A stretch of DNA of 33,826 bases, taken from NCBI GenBank assembly GCA_020026225.1, contig JAHHQU010000025.1:1-33826 (forward strand), written 5' to 3'. The DNA is from Phocaeicola sp. Its GTDB lineage: Bacteria > Bacteroidota > Bacteroidia > Bacteroidales > Bacteroidaceae. Position numbers and translations under genes: made by a program. The notes under the pieces were generated by a model, which had not been told where the DNA came from, did not search any database, and worked only from the letters and a program-made list of their open reading frames with translations. Positions 1-5,767 of the stretch are shown piece by piece; within the stretch, counting starts at the first letter, position 1, and each line of letters starts with the position of its first letter.

Positions 1-162
1 AGAACTGTAACAGCATGGCCGTTTTTGCTGTAACAGTCTGCTCCGTTTTTGCCATTTACCACCGCTCGACTTATACGGTTTACCATCTTCATTAGGAAAA
101 TCAAATTGTACAAACCAATAATCATAAAGTTGTTTAGCCATCGCCTCTAAATTATGATTTAT
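1..162 (-). pseudogene. Type I restriction specificity subunit (HsdS) remnant, cut by window edge
   Basis: Reading leftward from 162, the frame stays open for 54 codons to the window edge. It gives a block with INHNLEAMAKQLYDYWFV followed by FDFPNEDGKPYKSSGGK. I recognise this as the conserved spacer of Bacteroidota HsdS proteins, which follows a target-recognition domain. Immediately upstream in frame (163-165) is a TGA, and the DNA beyond it shows no HsdS-like coding, so the N-terminal half is missing. After SSGGK the usual continuation (MVWNEEL-like) is replaced by WQKRSRLLQQ. The piece therefore looks like a recombination remnant rather than an intact gene. An ATG at 141 exists but would make only a fragment. 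A different minus-strand frame opens at ATG 55-53 (MAKTEQTVTAKT) and may be the start of another protein running off the edge. Family identity is fairly sure; functional status is inferred. Confidence 0.6.
5..52. repeat. Two-unit imperfect tandem repeat of about 23-24 bp
   Basis: CTGTAACAG occurs at 5-13 and 28-36, and CCGTTTTTGC at 19-28 and 43-52, so two units follow each other with offsets of 23 and 24 bp. They sit exactly where the hsdS-like reading loses its family sequence. They may be a recombination scar or simply repetitive coding sequence of a gene cut by the window edge. Confidence 0.55.
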
Positions 163-254
163 TCAAAAGAGAATACGTTCTTTTTCTAACAAATAAAAGA
201 TTCAATGTTCACGCAGTATTTCATTGCAAGATTCCTTTTATTAGTAGAAATCAA

Positions 255-262
255 TATATTTG
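255..262 (+). promoter_or_regulatory. Bacteroidota -7 element for the 286 lipoprotein gene
   Basis: TATATTTG matches the TAnnTTTG -7 consensus. It lies 24 bp before the ATG at 286 and downstream of the longer in-frame start at 205, which supports the shorter protein. No clear TTTG -33 box at the right spacing was seen. Confidence 0.5.
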
Positions 263-285
263 TTGGACCACAAAATACCTATAAT

Positions 286-1194
286 ATGAAAACCAGATTT
301 TTATCTCATCTTTTGATTCTTTCAGCCTGTTTTTCTCTTTCATCATGTCTTGACGACGATGACAATGAAAGAAAAATCATCAATCAACAAGCATACGAAC
401 TGACCATCGCTTCAAAATTGGTACCCGGCACAGTGTATGGCGGATGTGGCAACAACTACGTTTGGGATGTTTATGCTGGAAAGAAAGAACATGACAGTGA
501 ATGGTCCGCATTTGGGGATATTGCCGGTTTCGAATATAAACCTGGGAATGAATACCGAATTCAGGTAGAAGAGACCACTTATGAAGATCCTCAAATGGGC
601 GAACCTGTATGGACCGAATCCAGACTCCTAAAGGTATTGACTGAAGAAGCGAAGAGCTCCGCTGATATGCCAGAACATTTGCTTCCGAAACAATACTATG
701 AGAACGAAACTTTTGTGCCTGAATACCGTTATGCTGTTGAGGCCGAACAAAAGGAGCTGATAGAAAAGGAGCTGATAGAAAAGGAACTGAAGGAAAATCC
801 ACCCTTTATGGTTGGTGCCAATGTTATTATTTATGGAGGGCAGCTATCAAGATGGATAGCACTCGACAAGGATGGGAAGATGTTGGGCAATGGAAATTTA
901 AGACGTGTGAATGATGAGCCTTCTTCCCTACCCGAATCCTATAAGATACTACCTCTCAAGCACGTACAAGGCTATCAGTGTTGGACGTTCATGGACGATG
1001 ATGACAAAGAGATTGCGGCTTATGATACCTTTATCTGTTCCGAATCTGCCAGTAAAAGTCCAGCACCTGTCAATCTAACTCCTTGGCTCTATAAAGATGT
1101 CACCGACATCTATAAAGCCAAATATCCAGAGGCTGGCGTGAAAACAGTGGTCTACTCGTTGGGACTGGCCTTTAAATATTCCATCATCAATTGA
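286..1194 (+). CDS. DUF4377-like outer-membrane/periplasmic lipoprotein
   Basis: A 302-aa protein. The frame is open from an ATG at 205, but the ATG at 286 gives a clean lipoprotein signal (MKTRFLSHLL...LSSC, acylated Cys about residue 21) and follows a -7 promoter element. The acidic DDDD run after the Cys resembles a surface-export signal of Bacteroidota lipoproteins (inference). Residues about 40-125 (start of mature part, GFEYKPGNEYRIQVEE and a LLKVL ending) resemble DUF4377, a small domain of unknown function. The C-terminal half, about 170-302, is not recognised. Between them lies a charged linker with KELIEKELIEKELKE, encoded by a 15-bp tandem repeat. It stands alone, convergent with fhs. 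DUF assignment is from pattern memory and moderate; function unknown. Confidence 0.75.
   Translation: MKTRFLSHLLILSACFSLSSCLDDDDNERKIINQQAYELTIASKLVPGTVYGGCGNNYVWDVYAGKKEHDSEWSAFGDIAGFEYKPGNEYRIQVEETTYEDPQMGEPVWTESRLLKVLTEEAKSSADMPEHLLPKQYYENETFVPEYRYAVEAEQKELIEKELIEKELKENPPFMVGANVIIYGGQLSRWIALDKDGKMLGNGNLRRVNDEPSSLPESYKILPLKHVQGYQCWTFMDDDDKEIAAYDTFICSESASKSPAPVNLTPWLYKDVTDIYKAKYPEAGVKTVVYSLGLAFKYSIIN
751..795 (+). repeat. 15-bp in-frame tandem repeat (2 exact copies plus 1 diverged)
   Basis: AAGGAGCTGATAGAA occurs exactly at 751-765 and 766-780. A third copy at 781-795 (AAGGAACTGAAGGAA) differs at three positions. Each unit encodes KELIE/KELKE, so copy-number change would keep the frame and only lengthen a charged, probably helical linker. 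Confidence 0.9.
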
Positions 1195-1271
1195 ATAACA
1201 TAAAGGTTTTTAAATCTATACTAATAAGATGCGTCATAAGGAAAACGAACCAATCAGGTTATGACACAAAA

Positions 1272-1307
1272 AAAGTTCCAAATGAGCAGAAAGCCATTTG
1301 GAACTTT
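1272..1307. terminator. Bidirectional intrinsic terminator between lipoprotein gene and fhs
   Basis: Perfect 13-bp stem AAAGTTCCAAATG (1272-1284) / CATTTGGAACTTT (1295-1307) with a 10-nt loop. A T-rich run follows on the plus strand and an A run precedes it, giving a U-tract on the minus transcript. It serves the convergent genes ending at 1194 (+) and 1335 (-). Confidence 0.85.
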
Positions 1308-1334
1308 ATATTTTTAATGAATAGAAAGCGTCAA

Positions 1335-3002
1335 TTATGACAAGCCTTCAATTTCACCGTTTACAATGTCAATATGAAGAGCAGCCGGTTCTTTCGGCAA
1401 ACCTGGCATACGCATGATTTCACCTGCAATGATAACCAACATTTCAGCACCTGCATTGATTACGATGTCACGCACTGCAAAGTTGAATCCATGAGCTACA
1501 CCATATTGTTTCGGATCTGTTGAGAATGAATACTGCGTCTTGGCAATACAAATCGGGAACTTGCTATAACCCAATTCTTCAATCAACTTCAACTTCTTAC
1601 GAGCTGCAGGACCAAACAACACCTGTTTTGCACCGTAAAGTTCGCAAGCTACCTTGCTAACCTTCACTTCTACTGAATCATCTTCATCGTAAGCGAAAGT
1701 CAATGGCTGAGAAGGATTGTTTTCAATCGTATCCACTACCAAGTTAGCCAAGTCAACAGCACCTGCACCACCTTCTACGAAAGCATTGTTTACAGCGAAA
1801 CCTACTCCCATTTCAGCACAATGCTGACGAACGAATTCAATTTCTTCGTTTGTATCATTTGCATAACGGTTGAAAGCGACAATCACAGTCTGACCGAATG
1901 AAGCCAAGTTTTCAAGATGTTTGTCCAAGTTCTTGATACCTTCCTTCAAACCTTCCATATTCGGTTCCTTGATAGCTTCTACCGGTACACCACCATGCAT
2001 CTTCAAACCTTGAGCTGTAGCAACGATAATGGTCAACTTCGGATTCAATCCAGCCTTGCGGCATTTGATATCATAGAATTTTTCTGCACCTAAGTCGGCA
2101 CCGAATCCTGCTTCAGTAATCACATAATCACTGAAAGTCATCGCCAATTTAGTAGCCAATACAGAGTTACATCCATGAGCGATGTTCGCAAACGGACCAC
2201 CGTGTACTAATGCCGGTGTGTGCTCAGTGGTCTGAACCAAGTTAGGAGAAAGAGCATCTTTCAACAAAACGGTAATGGCACCACCTACGCCCAAATCTTT
2301 CACTCTGAAAGGTTTGTTGTCTACAGTAAAACCTAAAAGGATATTTTCAATACGACGACGCAAATCATTTTCATCCTTAGCCAAGCAAAGAATGGCCATG
2401 ATTTCAGAAGCCGGAGTAATATCAAAGCTGGACTCACGGGTAATACCGTTTGTCTTTCCTCCCAAACCAGTGATGATATAACGCAAGCCACGGTCGTTCA
2501 CGTCAAGGACACGATTCCACAACACTTCCTTCAATGCGAAGCCGTTGTCACGATTCTGATACATGTAATTATCCAACAAAGCAGCAATCATGTTATGTGC
2601 TGATGTGATTGCATGGAAGTCACCCGTAAAATGAAGGTTGATTTTATCCATAGGAAGAACCTGTGCATAACCACCACCGGCAGCACCACCCTTCATACCG
2701 AAGCAAGGACCAAGTGACGGCTCACGAAGAGCACAAATAGCCTTCTTGCCAATGCGGTTCAAACCCAAAGCCAAACCGATGGATACAGTGGTCTTACCAA
2801 TACCAGCCTTAGTTGGGGTAATTGCAGTAACCAGGATAAGATTGCTTTTCTTCACCTTTTCCTCGTCAATCAAAGTTTCTGAAACTTTCGCTATATAGCG
2901 TCCGTAGTTGGAAATTTCCTCTACTGGAATGTCATAATCACGTGCGACCTGTTTAATTTTGGTCAACTCAATGCTACGTGCAATTTCAATATCTGATTTC
3001 AT
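1335..3002 (-). CDS. fhs: Formate--tetrahydrofolate ligase
   Basis: A 555-aa cytosolic enzyme that makes 10-formyl-tetrahydrofolate from formate, ATP and THF, feeding purine and formyl-Met synthesis and the one-carbon pool. The start at 3002 (MKSDIEIARS) gives the family's normal length. The frame extends 22 codons further upstream, but those codons overlap the promoter. The P-loop TPTKAGIGKTT is at about residues 62-72. The signature EPSLGPCFGMKGGAAGGGYA is at 94-113, followed by the INLHFTGDFHAI block at about 121-132. Monocistronic: its own promoter at 3025-3032 and terminator at 1272-1307. glyA elsewhere in this window acts in the same folate cycle. No truncation or odd residues were seen. 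Confidence 0.97.
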   Translation of the reverse strand: MKSDIEIARSIELTKIKQVARDYDIPVEEISNYGRYIAKVSETLIDEEKVKKSNLILVTAITPTKAGIGKTTVSIGLALGLNRIGKKAICALREPSLGPCFGMKGGAAGGGYAQVLPMDKINLHFTGDFHAITSAHNMIAALLDNYMYQNRDNGFALKEVLWNRVLDVNDRGLRYIITGLGGKTNGITRESSFDITPASEIMAILCLAKDENDLRRRIENILLGFTVDNKPFRVKDLGVGGAITVLLKDALSPNLVQTTEHTPALVHGGPFANIAHGCNSVLATKLAMTFSDYVITEAGFGADLGAEKFYDIKCRKAGLNPKLTIIVATAQGLKMHGGVPVEAIKEPNMEGLKEGIKNLDKHLENLASFGQTVIVAFNRYANDTNEEIEFVRQHCAEMGVGFAVNNAFVEGGAGAVDLANLVVDTIENNPSQPLTFAYDEDDSVEVKVSKVACELYGAKQVLFGPAARKKLKLIEELGYSKFPICIAKTQYSFSTDPKQYGVAHGFNFAVRDIVINAGAEMLVIIAGEIMRMPGLPKEPAALHIDIVNGEIEGLS

Positions 3003-3024
3003 ACTAGTTAAATAATTAGCTGCA

Positions 3025-3032
3025 CAAAGATA
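3025..3032 (-). promoter_or_regulatory. -7 element for fhs
   Basis: On the minus strand this reads TATCTTTG, a full match to TAnnTTTG, 22 bp before the fhs ATG. It implies a leader of only about 15 nt and decides the start at 3002 over the upstream ATG at 3068. Confidence 0.7.
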
Positions 3033-3152
3033 CAACTTTAAAATGAAAAAGATAAACAGATTATCCAAAAATCAAATCTCTCTGAAAACAGGACCTTCTG
3101 CTGCAAACGAATCCTTTTGACGGAAACTCGAGCATATACGATAAAAAAATCC

Positions 3153-3160
3153 TAACTTTG
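3153..3160 (+). promoter_or_regulatory. -7 element for the Nim-like gene
   Basis: TAACTTTG matches TAnnTTTG, 32 bp before the ATG at 3193. No convincing -33 box at 19-21 bp spacing. Confidence 0.6.
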
Positions 3161-3192
3161 TCTCCGATAATCAAAACAAAAAAATCTAAAAT

Positions 3193-3681
3193 ATGGAATT
3201 TACCAATGAACAGGTCCGCCGACAGGACCGACTGCTGGATGAAAAACGGGCTCTGGAAATCTTGAAGGAAGGTGAATACGGAATCTTAAGCATGCAGACT
3301 GAAGATGGAAAAGGTGCTTATGGCATTCCTTTGAATTATGTATGGGACAGAGGAAACTCTATCTATATTCATTGTGCACCCGTGGGAAGAAAATTAAAAT
3401 GTTTGGAAGCTTGTGAAAACGTTTCGTTTTGTGTAGTTGGCCGTACCAACCCGGTTCCTGAACGTTTCACAACCGGATATGAAAGCATTGTACTGCGCTG
3501 CGTCGCTCACTACAGTCTTCATGAAGCAGAACGCATGTCGGCCCTTTCTTGGCTGGTAAGCAAATATTGTCCGAACAACAAGATCCAAGGCATGGAAAAT
3601 GCTGAAAAGTCTTTCCACCGTACCGAAATCATCCGTCTGGACATTCAAGAAATCAGCGGGAAGATGAAAAATCTATTCTGA
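3193..3681 (+). CDS. Pyridoxamine 5'-phosphate oxidase-fold, Nim-type flavin-binding protein
   Basis: A 162-aa single-domain cytosolic protein of the split-barrel PNPOx-like superfamily, closest in pattern to NimA-type proteins (COG3467 type). Visible marks are the R-x2-DR start region, EYGILSMQ at about 28-35, YGIPLNYVWD at about 43-52, and IYIHCAPVGRKL at about 57-68, where His60 corresponds to the conserved His of Nim proteins. ENVSFCVVG follows at 75-83. Nim proteins reduce 5-nitroimidazoles such as metronidazole to inactive amines, but most chromosomal relatives have unknown natural substrates. Resistance cannot be inferred here. It has its own promoter and no operon partner. Superfamily sure, activity unknown. 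Confidence 0.85.
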   Translation: MEFTNEQVRRQDRLLDEKRALEILKEGEYGILSMQTEDGKGAYGIPLNYVWDRGNSIYIHCAPVGRKLKCLEACENVSFCVVGRTNPVPERFTTGYESIVLRCVAHYSLHEAERMSALSWLVSKYCPNNKIQGMENAEKSFHRTEIIRLDIQEISGKMKNLF

Positions 3682-3818
3682 TCAAAAGATTAGAATTGAC
3701 GCATTCTTCTTGTTTTTCTCCAACAAAGCCGAAACTTGTTTAGCAAAAAAGGCTCTCACATTTTTCTTCTTGCAGACGTTTTTTTATTTTGTCAAGACAG
3801 AAAAAAAATTCGACTTGA

Positions 3819-3834
3819 CGTTTTACTCAAAACG
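3819..3834. repeat. Small hairpin sharing its apex with the adjacent terminator
   Basis: CGTTTT (3819-3824) / AAAACG (3829-3834) with loop ACTC. The same CGTTTT-4 nt-AAAACG apex is found in the hairpin at 3850-3889, so the two look like tandem, diverged copies of one palindromic unit. Confidence 0.6.
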
Positions 3835-3849
3835 ACCTGTCATTTTAAA

Positions 3850-3889
3850 AAAACGCCTTGTCGTTTTAGGTAAAACGACAAGGCGTTTT
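3850..3889. terminator. Strong 18-bp-stem terminator downstream of the sulfatase gene
   Basis: Perfect stem AAAACGCCTTGTCGTTTT (3850-3867) / AAAACGACAAGGCGTTTT (3872-3889) with a 4-nt loop AGGT. A run of seven A at 3847-3853 gives a U-tract on the minus strand, so it best fits termination of the leftward sulfatase transcript. It may also stop the rightward Nim-like transcript. Confidence 0.75.
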
Positions 3890-4038
3890 GAGTACTTCTA
3901 TATCACTCTGATTATCAATAAGTTATAAATCTCTTATTCATACGATAATTGGGGGTAAGAAATCAATCAGAAATGCACTGCGACCGAAAGGGTATCCTCT
4001 CTTTTTCGGTCCATAGTCATACACCTCTTCCCTATCCA

Positions 4039-5586
4039 TCATTCACCTGGATAAGGAATAACCTCACCGGTTTCTTTCAAAACAGGCCGCTGTGCATTCC
4101 GTTCCTTTAGATACTGAGTCAACGCGTTGGAAAGTTCCTTTACCTTTTCAGGCATGGCTGCTGCCAAATCCTTCTGTTCTCCGATATCTTCTTTCACATT
4201 ATACAAGCGAGTCTGGCGAGTTTCCCAAGTATAAATCAAATGATAATCCCCTTTCAAGATAGAAGAATAGGCTCCATACCCTTCTTCCTTATCCTGCGTT
4301 TCTCCCCATAAGTTCGGGAAGTGCCATACGATGGGACGTTCACGACACACTTCTGCCGCTTTCAAGGCATCCACAAAGCTGATGCCGTCTATTTTCTGGT
4401 ATGTCTTATACTCTTTCACACCAGCCATTTCGAGGATGGTCGGATAAAAATCTTCAATCATGACACGTTGATGGTTTTCAGTATTCGCCTGAGTCACACC
4501 CGGCCAATAAACCATCATGGGTTCACGGACGCCTCCCATAAAAGCTGAGCCTTTGCCTGCACGTGCAGGATAATTCATCGAACGGTTGGCAATTCCTTGA
4601 CGGCGATTCGTCAAACCTTGTCCTCCATTATCTGACATGAACAGCAGAATCGTATTCTTGGCTACTTCCGGCTTGCTCTCCAGATAATCCAAGATGTCAC
4701 CCAAACTCTTGTCCATACCTTCTACTAAAGAAGCATAACACACTTCATTACGATCGAGGGTATCTTTCAGATGGGCATCGTATTTTCCCCAGTAATTGCC
4801 AGAAAAACGTTTGTCCTCATCGTAAGGGGAATGTGTGGCATAATGCGACATATAGAGATAAAACGGTTTGTCTGCCTCTATCGACTTGTTCATAGCTGCG
4901 ATGGCTTCCTGTGTCAGCACCTCGGTCAGAAAGACATCCTGACCATGGTATTTTTCCAGTCCCTGAACAGCAAATTGCTTTATCTTTCCAAAGTTCTGAG
5001 TTCCCAAATAACTTCCGGGAGCACCGTTAGCTCCTCCTCCTATATTCACATCAAATCCCATAGTGGATGGATTTTCTCCCGGTGTATGTCGGGCTCCAAA
5101 ATGTGCCTTGCCACAATGGATGGTATAATAGCCATGGTCTTTCAATACTTGAGGCAAAGCGGTAATAGGAGTGGAATGAGCAATCTTACCGGCCGTACTG
5201 TCGGGCTGAATGCCGTTATAGTTCCATTCCGGCAAAAGAAGCACATCACTCGGTGCATCCGTACTTTGATTGAGTTCCAAGGTCCAATTCGTCACACGAT
5301 GACTGGCGGCATTCATGCCCGACATCAAGCTACATCGTGTAGGTGAAGAAATGGCACAAGCATAGGCTTCAGTAAATCGGACTCCCAACTTTGCCATGCG
5401 CTCCATATTAGGCGTATGGAAACGACGGTTCAAATCACTCAGCTGATTATTGTAGAAAGGTACGGAAGTATCTTGCCATCCCATATCATCTACAAGAAAC
5501 AATATGATATTGGGCTGCTCCGGAGCCTTTTCACATGAAGCCAACGAAGCAAGCATCAAACCTGATAAAAGTATTTTCTTATCCAT
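4039..5586 (-). CDS. S1-family sulfatase lipoprotein (serine-type)
   Basis: A 515-aa protein exported as a lipoprotein (MDKKILLSGLMLASLASC). The frame allows ATGs at 5598, 5589 and 5586. The -7 element at 5614-5621 would leave almost no leader for 5598, so 5586 is preferred. It is an alkaline-phosphatase-fold arylsulfatase: metal-binding FLVDDMGW near the N-terminus and a second metal motif MSDNGGQG. The catalytic signature is SSPTR (about residues 80-84 from this start), with Ser where many sulfatases have Cys. In Bacteroides such residues are converted to formylglycine by a radical-SAM maturase (anSME), not encoded here. Likely substrate is a sulfated host or dietary glycan or sugar, unspecified. 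There is no SusC/SusD, glycoside hydrolase or regulator beside it. Family sure, substrate unknown. Confidence 0.93.
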   Translation of the reverse strand: MDKKILLSGLMLASLASCEKAPEQPNIILFLVDDMGWQDTSVPFYNNQLSDLNRRFHTPNMERMAKLGVRFTEAYACAISSPTRCSLMSGMNAASHRVTNWTLELNQSTDAPSDVLLLPEWNYNGIQPDSTAGKIAHSTPITALPQVLKDHGYYTIHCGKAHFGARHTPGENPSTMGFDVNIGGGANGAPGSYLGTQNFGKIKQFAVQGLEKYHGQDVFLTEVLTQEAIAAMNKSIEADKPFYLYMSHYATHSPYDEDKRFSGNYWGKYDAHLKDTLDRNEVCYASLVEGMDKSLGDILDYLESKPEVAKNTILLFMSDNGGQGLTNRRQGIANRSMNYPARAGKGSAFMGGVREPMMVYWPGVTQANTENHQRVMIEDFYPTILEMAGVKEYKTYQKIDGISFVDALKAAEVCRERPIVWHFPNLWGETQDKEEGYGAYSSILKGDYHLIYTWETRQTRLYNVKEDIGEQKDLAAAMPEKVKELSNALTQYLKERNAQRPVLKETGEVIPYPGE

Positions 5587-5613
5587 CATTTCATTCATTT
5601 ATAAACATATCGT

Positions 5614-5621
5614 CAAAGTTA
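5614..5621 (-). promoter_or_regulatory. -7 element for the sulfatase gene
   Basis: Minus strand reads TAACTTTG (TAnnTTTG), 27 bp before the ATG at 5586. Confidence 0.65.
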
Positions 5622-5704
5622 CGGAAAAAAAGCTATTAAAGGAGTGTTTATGTTAAGAATGTTCATACATATCCTTCATTTCCCCTTTATACGTAGACAT
5701 AAAA

Positions 5705-5746
5705 AAGGAATCCTTCCCATTACGCAAGTAACGAGAAGGATTCCTT
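5705..5746 (-). terminator. Terminator of the PBP gene
   Basis: 12-bp stem AAGGAATCCTTC (5705-5716) / GAAGGATTCCTT (5735-5746), with a possible inner TTAC/GTAA pairing. The A run at 5701-5706 is a U-tract on the minus strand. It lies just beyond the PBP stop at 5768. Confidence 0.8.
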
Positions 5747-5767
5747 CTATTTATTTAAAGTGTAACG

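Larger units (their letters stand above)
3682..4038. other. Gene-free stretch with tandem palindromes (357 bp)
   Basis: No credible coding sequence: a 72-codon open frame at 3710 is Phe/Lys-rich, starts without a promoter and runs through the hairpins. The stretch holds a small hairpin (3819-3834), a very strong hairpin (3850-3889), and an 8-bp stem GACCGAAA (3982-3989) / TTTCGGTC (4004-4011) just after the sulfatase stop. Confidence 0.7.

Noticed and set aside
380..802. 140-codon minus-strand frame inside the lipoprotein gene
   Set aside because: Shadow of the 286-1194 gene; repeated FLSAPFLSAP comes from the 15-bp repeat read backwards.
3710..3928. 72-codon open frame
   Set aside because: Runs through two hairpins, is Phe/Lys-rich low-complexity sequence and shows no family likeness or promoter.
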